From Streptomyces calvus (GTDB lineage Bacteria; Actinomycetota; Actinomycetes; Streptomycetales; Streptomycetaceae): DNA of 64,000 bases. The stretch is from positions 1-64,000 of the forward strand of contig NZ_VCNP01000064.1 of the NCBI RefSeq assembly GCF_006782915.1, in the 5' to 3' direction. The notes beneath the pieces are model-generated. The model was not told where the DNA came from, did not search any database, and saw only the letters and a program-made list of their open reading frames with translations. The position numbers were made by a program, and so were the translations under genes. Below, in pieces: positions 16,528-25,830 of this stretch; the stretch's first letter is position 1; each line of letters opens with the position of its first letter.

Positions 16528-18387
16528 ATGAGCACATCCGCACCGCCAACCTGGCCGCACTGCGCACACGGTGCAGACCCTGCTGCCAACCCCGTTGGGT
16601 GCCGCGGCATCCACGTTCCCGGCCACACCGCGTGCCTCGCCCACCTTGCCGACGCCGACCGCGACGCCTACCTAGCCGGCCTGACTCCCGGCGCCAGCAT
16701 CGACCACCGGGGCACCACCTTCACCGATTCCCTCCTCATCGCCTTACTCAACGCCCTCCGTGACCCCGCAACCGGTAACGCCCGCTTAGGCACCGGCGTG
16801 TTCGGGGCGGCAACCTTCGAGGGCGACGCCGTGTTCGAGTTGGCGATCTTCGAGGGAGAAGCCGGTTTCAAGTCGGCCACCTTCAAGGGCGACGCCGTGT
16901 TCGATTCGGCGACCTTCAAGAACCACGCCGAGTTCGAGTCGGCGACCTTCAAGAACCACGCCGTGTTCCGGTCGGCGACCTTCGAGCGCCGCGCCTGGTT
17001 CTGGTCGGCGACCTTCGAGCGCCGCGCCGAGTTCGAGTCGGCGACCTTCGAGGACGACGCCTGGTTCCGGTCGGCGACCTTCAAAGGCCACGCCGTGTTC
17101 CGGTCGGCGACCTTCAAGGGCTACGCCGTATTCGAGTCGGCGACCTTCGAGGGCGACGCCTGGTTCCGGTCGGCGACCTTCGAGCGCCGCGCCGAGTTCG
17201 AGTCGGCGATCTTCGAGGGCCGCGCCGAGTTCGAGTTGGCGATCTTCGAGGGCGACGCCTGGTTCGAGTCGGCGACCTTCGTGGAGGCTGACCAGTTCGG
17301 GCCTTTGGTGTGCGCTGAGCAAATTGTGCTGTCCGGTGCTAAGTTCGGCGGCCCGGTGACTCTCTCGTTCGCTGCGCGCCGTCTGGAGTGCCGGCGCGCT
17401 CGCTGGTCATCGACAGCGGAGATCCGTCTGCGCTATGCCACGGTGGACTTCGCTCATGCGGTGTTCGAATACCCCCTCACGATCGCCGCCGAGCCGGATC
17501 CGTTCGTGCTCACCGACGGCCGACAGCTCGCCGAAGATCCCTTTCCGAGCGCGCCCGACCCCCGGGTGCGGGTGGCGTCGCTGCGTGGGGTGGACGCGGC
17601 TCATCTGGTCCTGGCCGACCTCGATCTGTCGGGATGTCTGTTCGCCGGCACGGTCCACCTGGACCAACTCCGTCTGGAGGGGGCCTGCACTTTCGACACG
17701 GCACCGCCGGCCGCGCACTGGCGGCGCTGGCCGCCTGTGCGGTTCACCGAGCGCCGCGTTCTGGCCGAGGAACACCACTGGCGCGCCAGCCAGCCGGGGG
17801 CAGTGCGGGGCTGGAACGTGGCGGTCCTCGGCGCCGGGCGGGCGGGGCCGTTGCAGCTGGCTCCGGTGTACCGGGCTCTGCGCAAGGCCTTCGAGGACGG
17901 AAAGCACGAGCCGGGGGCTGCGGACTTCTACTACGGGGAGATGGAGATGCGCCGCCACGCCGACGACATCCCCCGCAGTGAACGGGGGCTGCTGACCGCG
18001 TACTGGTCACTGTCCGGCTACGGCCTGCGAGCCTCGCGGGCCCTGGCCTGGCTCGGGGCGGCCATGCTCCTCACCATCGTCCTGCTGATGGCCTTCGGCC
18101 TCGCTCAGGACACCCCGAAGCAGACCGCGACCGGCACCGTCCCGGTCGGCGGGGGCAAGGTCACCTTCGAGATCGACAAGGACGATCCCCAGAACCCCAC
18201 CGGCAACCGGTTCACCGGAAAGCGCTTCGAGAAAGCCCTGAGTGTCACCCTCAACTCGGTGGTATTCCGCTCCTCCGGCCAGGACCTGACCACCACCGGC
18301 ACCTACATCGAGATGACCTCCCGCCTGACCGAACCCGTCCTGCTGGGCCTGGCAGTTCTCGCCGTCCGCAACCGCGTCAAACGCTGA
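16528..18387 (+). CDS. Pentapeptide-repeat-type membrane-anchored protein
   Basis: 619 residues. Residues 1-85 are a Cys/His-containing head (CAHGADPAANPVGCRGIHVP). Residues about 93-255 are 11-residue repeats of the form SATFxGxAxFx, likely a right-handed beta helix. Residues about 260-380 are less regular (RVASLRGVDAAHLVLADLDL, SGCLFAGTVHL). A helical part with FYYGEMEMRRH follows, then a membrane span (ALAWLGAAMLLTIVLLMAF, about 504-522), a loop and a second hydrophobic stretch at the C-terminus. Relatives are often called membrane-associated oxidoreductases without proof. A paralogue architecture is at 46509-47999, and a fragment of a homologue is at 27424-27521. It ends near a strong terminator at 18532. 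Confidence 0.75.
   Translation: MSTSAPPTWPHCAHGADPAANPVGCRGIHVPGHTACLAHLADADRDAYLAGLTPGASIDHRGTTFTDSLLIALLNALRDPATGNARLGTGVFGAATFEGDAVFELAIFEGEAGFKSATFKGDAVFDSATFKNHAEFESATFKNHAVFRSATFERRAWFWSATFERRAEFESATFEDDAWFRSATFKGHAVFRSATFKGYAVFESATFEGDAWFRSATFERRAEFESAIFEGRAEFELAIFEGDAWFESATFVEADQFGPLVCAEQIVLSGAKFGGPVTLSFAARRLECRRARWSSTAEIRLRYATVDFAHAVFEYPLTIAAEPDPFVLTDGRQLAEDPFPSAPDPRVRVASLRGVDAAHLVLADLDLSGCLFAGTVHLDQLRLEGACTFDTAPPAAHWRRWPPVRFTERRVLAEEHHWRASQPGAVRGWNVAVLGAGRAGPLQLAPVYRALRKAFEDGKHEPGAADFYYGEMEMRRHADDIPRSERGLLTAYWSLSGYGLRASRALAWLGAAMLLTIVLLMAFGLAQDTPKQTATGTVPVGGGKVTFEIDKDDPQNPTGNRFTGKRFEKALSVTLNSVVFRSSGQDLTTTGTYIEMTSRLTEPVLLGLAVLAVRNRVKR
16806..17286 (+). repeat. 33-bp coding tandem repeats
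   Basis: About 14-15 units of roughly gcgaccttcgagggcgacgc plus a 13-base remainder, encoding the 11-residue repeats. Units are close enough in DNA sequence (several differ by 2-4 bases) to suggest recent duplication or gene conversion. Confidence 0.7.
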
Positions 18388-18912
18388 CTGCCCAGCCCTG
18401 CCCTGCCCGATCTGGCGGAACCCTGCGAACACCACGTCGCGCACTGACTCATCCGGTGCGCGCCAGCCCACCGCGCACTCACTGTTCGGATGCGCGCCGG
18501 TCGTCCCCGCACTGGCGGGGTTCTGCAGTAGCCGCGCTGCCGGACGGCAGCGCGGTCTTTCCTGGTCTGGGTGAGTGCTGCCCACATCGCGCCTACCGTC
18601 ACCCTGGGCCTGGATTATGGGCGGGGGCGGCTGGAGCGGGCGCGGGACCGGGCTGTCTTCCGGGCGGCGAACTGTTGGTTCCGGTCGACGAGTACAGCTT
18701 CGATGGAGCCGAGGACCTGCTTTGGCCGCAAGCGTGCCGCGGCAGCTCGTCAGGCGCCCGTCGTCCTGCCGTGAGCGGTGGGGCCTGGGTGAAGCGCCGC
18801 AGCGGTGGCCTGGTCGTGGCCTGTCGGTGTGGAGGGGACAGTGTGGCGGGAGAGGCGTGGTGCGGCGTTGGCGGAGTGTTGGGCGGCGGCAGTTGTGTCC
18901 GGGGGCGGGGCC
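18388..18912. other. Intergenic stretch with terminator
   Basis: It holds the hairpin at 18532-18555 and a single GTCGTCCCCGCACTGGCGGGG palindrome near 18500. No gene was recognised in the remaining 350 bases up to the IS6 fragment. Confidence 0.4.
18532..18555 (+). terminator. Strong hairpin terminator
   Basis: CCGCGCTGCC / GGCAGCGCGG with loop GGAC, followed by TCTTTCCT. It ends the pentapeptide gene unit, 145 bases after its stop. Confidence 0.75.
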
Positions 18913-19160
18913 GCCGACGGCGCAGCGCGCCGGCGTAGGTCTGCCCGAACTTGGCGCACCAGCGGCGGACCGTCTCATAGGAGACGAGCACGCCGCGCTC
19001 CAGCATCAGTTCCACGACCTCGCGAAAGCTGAGCGGGAAGCGAAAGTACAGCCACACGCAGTGCGCGATGATCTCCACCGGGTATCGGTGCCCCTTGTAC
19101 GACGGCGGCGCGCTGTCCACGGACGACCCCTCCCCGCATGACCAACCAGAAGATCATCCC
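18913..19160 (-). pseudogene. IS6-family transposase 5' fragment
   Basis: The minus strand encodes YKGHRYPVEIIAHCVWLYFR, FPLSFREVVELMLERGVLVS and YETVRRWCAKFGQTYAGALR, the first about 75 residues of an IS6 transposase, close to the start of the 5300-6125 copy. It stops matching near 18913 and has no DDE residues. This is the third IS6 remnant in the window. Confidence 0.75.
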
Positions 19161-19626
19161 ACCCGGTCAGTCAACGTGACAGTGCCCGCCCTCGAGGAAC
19201 CGGGCCTCACCGCAGGCGGTCTGCTCGGCCTCGATGGCATGGTCGGCCGTGGCTACGGCGAACGGGACACCCACGCCGCAGCGCACCACGGCTCTTCACC
19301 GCCGGGGAAGCTGTGGAGGCATCCGTCATCGAAGCACCACTCGTATGTGCACGAGGGAATGCCGGTCATGCTGAACCTCAGAAACACCACGCCCACACAG
19401 CAACTCGCCGACGTCGGACTCAACTGAACAGCATCCTGAGGCTGTCAGTGGACCCCGACCGCTGTGTGCGCCCGACGTCCTTCACTGTCCCGGGCCTGTG
19501 GCATCGCACTCGAGTGCGTGTAGACACCGGGAACGCGGGGTTGCTCCCTGAGTCAGCACTGAAATGCCCCCGCTCCAGTGATCAGAAGTTGAAAGGATAG
19601 GTCCGTACGGCTGGGAGCCAAGGAAG
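19161..19626. other. Intergenic stretch before the PIN-domain gene
   Basis: About 465 bases. Open frames here are short and show no family resemblance. The PIN-gene promoter is presumably near 19500-19610. GAAAGG occurs 36 bases before the ATG, and AGCCAAGGAAG immediately before it is the likely ribosome-binding site. Confidence 0.4.
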
Positions 19627-20916
19627 ATGGAGCGCCTCGCATTGATCATCCTGGACGCGAACATCATTAAGGGGACCTCTCTTCGCGGTCCCGTCGCGGA
19701 CGTACTCCGCGCCATCCGAGCCGCAGGAGTCGAACGAGTGGCCACACCGTGGATCGCCATCGAGGAGATCGCCGCGCAGCAGGCCCTGTCCTACGCGGAG
19801 AAGCACCAGGCGGCCATGGACGCGGTGGACGACCTCCGGAAGGCCACCCCCTGGGAGCACGTCAACCACCCCAAGCGGTGGCCGGCCGAGCACGTGCGTA
19901 GGCACTGGCGGGAGCGGTACTCGTCCATCACGGAAGTCCTGGAGACATCCCACACTGCCTACCAGCAGTCCATGTTCCGGGAGACGAACCAGATCGCCCC
20001 GTGCAAGACGGTCAGCAGCGGCACCTACAAGACCGGGGCCCGGGACGCCGCGATCTGGCTGACGGCGGTCGAGTACGCGAAGGCACACGAGGACGAGACC
20101 GTGTACTTCGTCAGCAACGACTCGGACATGTCCGAGGACGGGCACTTCCTGCCGGAAATGCAGAAGGACATCGCCGGCATGGAGCACCGGTTTCACCTGT
20201 TCACGTCACTCGACGGTGTGGTCATCAAGTTTGCCACGGCGGTGGAGGCCAGCACCGAGGACGTACGAGAGTTGCTGGACACCCAGGAAAACTACGCGAC
20301 GGTCCTGGCCGCGACGAGAACCGCATCAAGGCGCTACCGGATGGTCACCGGCACTCCGATGCCCTCGGCCTCGGCCTTCAACGGCGACGGGCGGAGGCTC
20401 CCCGGGGCCACTCCCAACTGGTCCCCGACGGCGGTGGCGCTGGACAAGGTGCTTGAGGTGAGCGGCCACGAGGTCGGCAGTCACCACTGGTTTACGGCCT
20501 GGGTGCGGTGGCTGCTCAGGGACGACAGGATGATCCGGGGCGAAACGCACGAGCGGGCGTATGCCTGGGAGACTCGGGTCCTGCTGAGCACAGCGGCGGA
20601 CCAGGCCATGACGGTCCTCGACTTCCGGCGGCCGGGCCCGATCTCGGCCGAGGACGTCCCCAACGTGCCGATGCTTCCCCAAGCGACGGAGGAACGCCTG
20701 ACGCGCTTGGGTAGAGCGCACCTTGCCGCGTTGATGAACACTCCGGCTATGCAGGTCACCCTGACCCGCCTCGTGGAGCAGCTCGGTCCAGACCTGTCGC
20801 CGGTCGAGGAGGCGATCCGCAGCGTCCTCGACAACAGCGCAGCATCCCGCGAGCTGAATGACCGGATCGCGGAGGCCGTCCGCGACTTGCCGGAGGAGCC
20901 GGACGACAAGGAGTAG
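19627..20916 (+). CDS. PIN-domain protein (DUF4935-like)
   Basis: 429 residues. The N-terminal 190 residues look like a PIN nuclease domain: LIILDANIIKG (first acidic residue), PWIAIEEIAAQQALSYAEKH (second), TGARDAAIWLTAVEYAK (third) and YFVSNDSDMSEDGHF (fourth), with about 60 extra residues inserted. This matches DUF4935-type PIN proteins, which are predicted RNases. The C-terminal 230 residues are helical, of unknown role. No antitoxin-like partner gene is adjacent. IS remnants on both sides suggest an accessory location. ATG 19627 has AAGGAAG directly upstream. Confidence 0.75.
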   Translation: MERLALIILDANIIKGTSLRGPVADVLRAIRAAGVERVATPWIAIEEIAAQQALSYAEKHQAAMDAVDDLRKATPWEHVNHPKRWPAEHVRRHWRERYSSITEVLETSHTAYQQSMFRETNQIAPCKTVSSGTYKTGARDAAIWLTAVEYAKAHEDETVYFVSNDSDMSEDGHFLPEMQKDIAGMEHRFHLFTSLDGVVIKFATAVEASTEDVRELLDTQENYATVLAATRTASRRYRMVTGTPMPSASAFNGDGRRLPGATPNWSPTAVALDKVLEVSGHEVGSHHWFTAWVRWLLRDDRMIRGETHERAYAWETRVLLSTAADQAMTVLDFRRPGPISAEDVPNVPMLPQATEERLTRLGRAHLAALMNTPAMQVTLTRLVEQLGPDLSPVEEAIRSVLDNSAASRELNDRIAEAVRDLPEEPDDKE

Positions 20917-20922
20917 GTGGGG

Positions 20923-21060
20923 TTACCGGCGTCCTCCTCCACTCGCCGTGAGAAGTCGATACAGGCGCTCGGCCGGGGTGTCCCAGCCGAGCGTTCTGCG
21001 TGGACGGCCGTTGAGTTCGGTCGCGACGGCTTCCAGGTAGTCGCAGGTGCTTCTCTGTGC
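20923..21060 (-). pseudogene. IS30-family transposase C-terminal fragment
   Basis: The minus strand encodes CDYLEAVATELNGRPRRTLG then WDTPAERLYRLLTASGGG and TAA at 20923. The motif LNxRPRxTLGWxTPAE is characteristic of the end of IS30-family transposases. Only about 45 residues remain. Confidence 0.75.
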
Positions 21061-21061
21061 T

Positions 21062-21775
21062 GTGCCTGTTGAACGGGGTGTTCACCAGTGCTGGGGGATC
21101 GTGTCGGCCGGACCGGACAGGTCCCGGGTTCGCGGCCGCCGGCGGGCTGGGGTGGTCAGTCGAGTCGGTGGTTCCGGACGCGGCGCGGGGCCGGTTGCGG
21201 GCCCACTTCTTGAAGTCGCCGACGCGGTAGAGGAGTTCGGCGCCGCTCTTGTCGACCGGGTCGGGGAACGTGCGGTCGTTGGCGCGGGCTTAGCGCAGCG
21301 CGGCGAGGGTGTAGGGAGGTGGTGTTCGGCGGCCTCGCGCAGCCCCACCGCCTGGTCGTCATCGACCGGGGCCGTCGGCGACGTCGCCGCTGGGTCGGCG
21401 GCCGGAGCCGGGACCTGGTCGGGCGCCGCCGTGGTCGGCGTGGTGCTCCAGGCGTCGGCGAACGAGTCCGCGGGCGCGGCGGCGGGCTGAGTGTCGGGTG
21501 TGCGCGGCTTCTGCATCCGCACCGGGCTGGCCTGCGTGGGGAGGGCTGCGGGTTCGGGCGGTCGGCGGCCTTCTTGCCGGTGGTGGCCCACTCGCGGGCT
21601 TCGGTCTCGGTGAAGAACAGCACTTGGGTCTCGCGGGCAGAGCCGCCGATGACGACTTGGGCGCGGCCGCAGTGTTTGGTGGACTTCGGCGCCGGGTGGA
21701 CCTCTGGGGCGAGCATGCGCCATGCGTTGACGCTGTAGCGGGCGAGGATGCGGGTGGAGGCTGTGTGACGGGTTC
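21062..21775 (-). pseudogene. Frameshifted hypothetical protein
   Basis: Coding-like sequence jumps frames. The first piece (about 21775-21560) is ILARYSVNAWRMLAPEVHPA...QVVIGGSARETQVLFFTETE. The second is a Pro/Ala-rich linker (DSFADAWSTTPTTAAPDQVP...DDDQAVGLREAAEHH). The third (about 21300-21150) is LAALR-stop-ARANDRTFPDPVDKSGAEL then LYRVGDFKKWARNRPRA. At least two indels and one stop are present. Its 3' end runs into the IS30 fragment, so IS30 probably truncated it. I do not know the family. The last part may be a small winged-helix-like DNA-binding segment. Confidence 0.5.
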
Positions 21776-22052
21776 GCGCAGGGTGACGCAAGTCATGCCC
21801 TGACCGCTGACGCCTGGAGGCCACCGCATGCCGGCGAGCGGGCTTCGGGACGGCGCAGCCCATATCGCTCCGCATAGCCAAGAGAAGCGTGGTCGGCGAG
21901 GCACACGGGCACTGCGCTGAGCCGGTTGCGGCCAGAATGACGTAGGACCTGGCGCTCTCGCCGGTGTGACACTTCCGCCGCTCGTGAAGCAGTGGAAAGT
22001 GAGCCGACTGGTCACCGGCCGATGATGTTCGGACGGTGCCAAGGAGGCGCGA

Positions 22053-22184
22053 ATGAGCAGGCAGTTCTGGCGGACGATCCAGCTGGCCATCGAAAGGGAC
22101 ACCTGGACAGGCCGCCTTGTCGTCGTCTTCTGCGCTGCGGCTGCTGTCGCCCTTGCGGTGTACGCGAGTGGCTTGCGTGGTTAG
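22053..22184 (+). CDS. Tiny single-span membrane protein
   Basis: A 43-residue protein, MSRQFWRTIQLAIERDTWTG then RLVVVFCAAAAVALAVYASG. An excellent AAGGAGG lies five bases before the ATG. It has a basic/aromatic amphipathic start followed by one membrane helix. It stands alone between decayed fragments. Function is unknown. Confidence 0.55.
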   Translation: MSRQFWRTIQLAIERDTWTGRLVVVFCAAAAVALAVYASGLRG

Positions 22185-22331
22185 GCCCACCGCCGCACGT
22201 CCACGACAGCCACGTGTTCCAGCTCCGCCTTGCACCCCGAGATCGCCTCGCCCCGGTCTGTTGCACGACCTGAGATCGTGGTCAGTTACCGCGAATAGTG
22301 CATGGACGGAACACTGCATTTTCACCAGTAG

Positions 22332-22762
22332 GTCCTTGAGACGAGTGAGGCGATCGTCGGCGCGGTCACCGGCTCCCTGACCCAGCCCCGGACGCTGCTG
22401 CTCGGCAGGTACGACGCTGAAGGCCGCCTCCAGTACGTCGGTCGCACCACGACCCTCGCCCGAGCGGCAGGCACCGCGGTCGCCGAACTGCTCGAGGCGG
22501 GACGGCGCGTGCATCCGTGGACGGGCTGGTCGTTCTCCGCCGGATGGGGCAGCCGGGAGCAACTGGATGTCACGTTGGTCGAACCCGGGCTGGTGGTGGA
22601 AGTCGGCGTTGATGTCGCCCGTGATGCCTCCGGCCGGTGGCGCCATCCTGCGCGCTGGCACCGCGCCCGCCCCGACCTCTCCCTCACTGACGTTCCCCGC
22701 CTGACAGCTTCGCCACACGACGGCGGCACGCGCGGAGGCTTCGGCCGACGCGCAACCCGCTG
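22332..22762 (+). pseudogene. ATP-dependent DNA ligase C-terminal fragment
   Basis: The frame encodes EAIVGAVTGSLTQPRTLLLG, RYDAEGRLQYVGRTTTLARA, VHPWTGWSFSAGWGSREQLD and VVEVGVDVARDASGRWRHPA, the OB-fold part of a ligase homologous to 14523-15551. There is no start and no nucleotidyl-transfer domain; an in-frame TAG sits just before it. It is diverged from the intact gene, so it is a remnant of a second ligase rather than a recent copy. Confidence 0.8.
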
Positions 22763-23032
22763 AGCGCCCCGATCCCCGGCCGCGGCCGCGTCGCCCATCC
22801 CGCCCGTCCCTTCCGCCTTCACTCCAGCCAAGGGACATGGGCAGAGCAGCCGCAAGGCGACCACGGCAAAACGGCGTGGTGACAGCGCGAATGTTGGGTT
22901 GTCCGTCGGGTCGCGCAACAGTAGGCGCGACCCTGGGGCGCAACCTCCAGCGCAACGGTTAGGCGCAACCCCAGGTCATGACTGCGCAGCCCCGTGCAGT
23001 CAGGGCTGCGCAAGACCCGCATGGGTGCGTCG

Positions 23033-23305
23033 CTACAGCATTTGGAGACGGATCCACCAGAAGAGGAGTCCGATGGTGCCGGCGCCGGTGCTGTAGGCGG
23101 CCCCGCGGAGCAGGTGGTGCATCAGGTCTCGGCGTTGTCGCTTACTGCGTCGCCCCTTGCGCGGGTTCAGCGGCAGCAGGCGCCGCTTCCCGCGGCCGCC
23201 CTCGGTGGGGCGGGGGGCGGCGGCGTTGCGCCGGGCCTGTTGCTGGTGGGTGTCTTTCTTCTTGGACGGGGCGGTGCGGTCAGTGCGGGGCGTACGCTTT
23301 GGCAT
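23033..23305 (-). CDS. Very basic small protein with C-terminal hydrophobic tail
   Basis: 90 residues. The first 60 are Lys/Arg-rich (MPKRTPRTDRTAPSKKKDTH, NPRKGRRSKRQRRD). The last 30 include GAAYSTGAGTIGLLFWWIRL, a possible tail anchor. The composition suggests nucleic-acid or membrane-surface binding, but no family was recognised. GAAAGAG lies upstream of ATG 23305. It could be an artefact of a GC-rich frame; the tail with two adjacent Trp argues for a real gene. Confidence 0.45.
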   Translation of the reverse strand: MPKRTPRTDRTAPSKKKDTHQQQARRNAAAPRPTEGGRGKRRLLPLNPRKGRRSKRQRRDLMHHLLRGAAYSTGAGTIGLLFWWIRLQML

Positions 23306-23489
23306 TGGGGATGCTCTTTCGTGAGGGTGCTTCCCGTGGGCGAGGAGCTCGTTGGCGGTCGGTGGCCTCGGAACCGGTGACCGTGGGCGAGCTCTTCGCT
23401 GGCTTTCTGACTGGCTGTTCTCTATCCGCTCGTGGAGTCGATCGGGATCGAACAGGTCCCTGGTCCGGGTGAGTCAGCCGGTGTGGGTG

Positions 23490-24482
23490 CATAGAAGAAG
23501 GGCCTCTTGGTAGCTCGCGGTTGTCGAATCCAGCGAGGAGCAAGAGGCCCTGTTGTCGAAGTGTCGCGCGGTCGTGGTCGCCGAGTCCAGTTCGCCCACT
23601 CCTGGGTGTGACTGTCTCGCCCATCGGTTCGGGAACGCAGTCGACCGGCCGGAGCGCCGACCCCGGTACGACTCGGACATAAGCGACGCGGAGTGGTCAC
23701 GGGTGCGGGAGCTGCTGCCGGTGCCGACCTGGTTGGCGGGCCGGGGCGGCAGGCCGGAGGGCTACTGCCACCGGCAGATGATCGACGCGGTGCGCTACCT
23801 CGTCGACAACGGCATCAAGTGGCGCGCGATGCCCTGCGACTTCCCGCCCTGGCCGCGGGTGAATGCCTTCTTCGCCCGCTGGCGGGATACGGGGCTGGTG
23901 GCCGAGCTGCACGACCGGCTGCGCGAGGCCGTCCGCCGCTCGGAAGGCCGCGACGGGGAACCGAGCGCGGCCATCGTGGACTCGCAGTCGGTGAAGGCGG
24001 ACGCCACCGTCGCCCACACCACACGGGGATTCGACGCGAGGAAGAAGGTCAACGGTCGCAAGCGGCACCTGCTCACCGACACCCTCGGACTTCTCCTGGG
24101 CGTGCTGGTCACGCCGGCCTCCACGACCGACCGTGACGCCGCCCGGAGCCTGCTGCCCGCAGCAAAGGATCGCTTCCGGCGGCTGGCCCGCATCTGGGCC
24201 GACGGTGGCTATACCGGCCACCTCACCGACTGGACCCTCCAGCACCTCGGAATCGTCCTGGACATCGTCCGCCGCAGCGATGACGTCCAGGGTTTCCAGG
24301 TCCTGCCCCGCCGCTGGGTCGTCGAGAGGTCCTTCGCCTGGCTCCTGCGAAGCCGGCGCCTGGTCCGTGACTACGAACGACGCCCCGACACCAGCCAGAG
24401 CATCGTCCTGTGGTCGATGACCATGCTCATGAGCCGCCGTCTGGCCGCCCGGCACCGGCCTGTTCCGGTGCGGGCAGCGTGA
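23490..24482 (+). mobile_element. IS5-family insertion sequence, apparently intact gene
   Basis: It contains the transposase at 23553-24482. The left flank carries GGGCCTCTTG near 23501 and its inverse CAAGAGGCCC near 23543. I could not fix the right end, which lies around or just beyond the transposase stop. Confidence 0.6.
23553..24482 (+). CDS. IS5-family transposase
   Basis: 309 residues in one frame. The DUF4096-type start is ISDAEWSRVRELLPVPTW and MIDAVRYLVDNGIKWRAMPC. DDE residues: IVDSQSVKADATV (first Asp), IWADGGYTGHL (second Asp), RRWVVERSFAWLLRSRRLVR (Glu). The length fits the family. It is one of the few mobile genes here without a visible lesion, so the element may be active. 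Its last 56 bases overlap the antisense gene at 24427-24930. Confidence 0.9.
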   Translation: MSKCRAVVVAESSSPTPGCDCLAHRFGNAVDRPERRPRYDSDISDAEWSRVRELLPVPTWLAGRGGRPEGYCHRQMIDAVRYLVDNGIKWRAMPCDFPPWPRVNAFFARWRDTGLVAELHDRLREAVRRSEGRDGEPSAAIVDSQSVKADATVAHTTRGFDARKKVNGRKRHLLTDTLGLLLGVLVTPASTTDRDAARSLLPAAKDRFRRLARIWADGGYTGHLTDWTLQHLGIVLDIVRRSDDVQGFQVLPRRWVVERSFAWLLRSRRLVRDYERRPDTSQSIVLWSMTMLMSRRLAARHRPVPVRAA

Positions 24483-24930
24483 ACCGGCCCGGCTTCTCCT
24501 CCACCAGCCAGCCCCGTTCCACCAGACGTTTCAGCCGGGCCCTCGCTCCCTCGACGCGGGAGGCGGACGCACTGTCCCAGCCCAGCACCACCGCCGCCCG
24601 CCGGGCACCCAGCCCGCCGACTCCCGCCTCCAGGGCGGCGGCCATCAACGCCTGGTAGTCCACCGACAGCACCTCGGTGTCGGCCGCGTCCTGGCGGTGC
24701 GGCACCGCCCGGCGCGGTCCCACCGGCTTTTTCTGCGAGGATCCGCCAGCCACCACAGCGGGCGCGTCCGCCTCGCCCAGCGCCTCCAGATACTGCTCCA
24801 GGCCGATCACTCGATGCCGGAGCACCTCTTCCGCCTCCGCCAGAGCCGCCCGCACCCGCTCCAGCTCGGCTTCGAGTTCCTCCACCCGCACCACCGCGGC
24901 CTTCCGCCGCGTCTCCAGAACCGCCCGCAT
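24427..24930 (-). CDS. Coiled-coil protein with winged-helix-like C-terminus
   Basis: 167 residues from ATG 24930 (ATG 24969 is also possible). Residues 1-45 form a coiled coil (VVRVEELEAELERVRAALAE). A Pro/Arg linker follows, then a domain with GARRAAVVLGWDSASASRVE, GARARLKRLVERGWLVEEKP and GRFTL, which has the look of a winged helix. The role is unknown; I recall similar genes in Streptomyces accessory DNA. The last residues (PDGGS) overlap the IS5 transposase end, so the natural C-terminus may have been replaced by the insertion. Confidence 0.6.
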   Translation of the reverse strand: MRAVLETRRKAAVVRVEELEAELERVRAALAEAEEVLRHRVIGLEQYLEALGEADAPAVVAGGSSQKKPVGPRRAVPHRQDAADTEVLSVDYQALMAAALEAGVGGLGARRAAVVLGWDSASASRVEGARARLKRLVERGWLVEEKPGRFTLPAPEQAGAGRPDGGS

Positions 24931-25416
24931 CGATGGCACCTGGCACCCCCACGACATCTCGGCCGGCAACAGAACCAGACTCCCGTGACAACCGCGATCT
25001 CACGCCTGACCAGCAGAAATCACACATGAGGTTCGGAAAGAGAACGACCTCTGAGCCCAGCAGAGTGGCCGCGTTCACGGGTAGCGTCGCAGCAGTTGTC
25101 GGCGGGAGCCTCGAACCCCGTGCTGCCAGTCCCAGCGAAACCACCAGCGGCGCCGCCTGCCCGTTTCCGAGGCGTACTCGGCCTCCCACGGGCGCTAGCG
25201 GGGCGGAGCATGGGCGCCGGATCCGGTGCCGGGACCAGCGCCGCCAGGGCGTGCTGCAGGTCCTCAATGTGGGCGCCGCGTTCCTCCAGGCGCGCCCAAA
25301 TGTGACGGGCGTTGATGCCCAGCTAGCCGAGCGGAAGTCCGCTGCGAGTTGATCTGCTAGCAGGCCGTGGCGGCCCCGACCTTGCGCAGGTTCGGGGCTG
25401 CCTGGTAGGGCGCTGA
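24931..25416. other. Intergenic stretch with possible gene remnant
   Basis: The minus strand near 25210-25330 encodes INARHIWARLEERGAHIEDL then QHALAALVPAPDPAPM, which looks like former coding sequence, but it has an upstream in-frame TAG and no start. No family was recognised. Otherwise I see nothing here. Confidence 0.35.
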
Positions 25417-25830
25417 TTACTGGGCCATCAGCCAGTGCTCCCCGGGTGTACCCCGACGATCGCTGCCGCGCCAGCGGGGCAGGCTGTACCGAGTCACCAG
25501 GGTCCACGCGGTCTTCGTGGCGTCCTCCACCCATGCGTGTCCCGCCGCAGGCAAGCCGCCCACTCCACGCAGCCACTTGGTGATCTGCTCTTCCGGGATG
25601 TACGTGTTGCCCTTTCCGAGGTACTTGAGGACGTACACCGCGAGATAATCAACGTCCGCCGCATCGCCCTGGCCGTTGAGGATGGCCGTGATCCGGTAGG
25701 CGAACTTCTTCCCGATGCTGTAGTCGCCCTCACCCCACAGAGAGGTGACTTCTGGTCCCCTCAGCATGTCAAGCAAGTCGATCAGGTGGGCGAGGTCGGG
25801 ATCGTCGGCGAGGGTGATGGACTCCGTCAC
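25417..25830 (-). CDS. Hypothetical protein
   Basis: 137 residues from GTG 25830, chosen because CGGAGGC lies eight bases upstream and the sequence before it looks non-coding. It starts MTESITLADDPDLAHLIDLL and continues with YSIGKKFAYRITAILNGQGD, VDYLAVYVLKYLGKGNTYIP and a Trp/Arg-rich end. It is probably a cytoplasmic helical protein. No domain or partner was recognised. It stands alone. Confidence 0.6.
   Translation of the reverse strand: MTESITLADDPDLAHLIDLLDMLRGPEVTSLWGEGDYSIGKKFAYRITAILNGQGDAADVDYLAVYVLKYLGKGNTYIPEEQITKWLRGVGGLPAAGHAWVEDATKTAWTLVTRYSLPRWRGSDRRGTPGEHWLMAQ

Noticed and set aside
18495-18521. Single GTCCCCGCACTGGCGGGG motif resembling a CRISPR repeat
   Set aside because: No second copy at repeat-spacer distance nearby.
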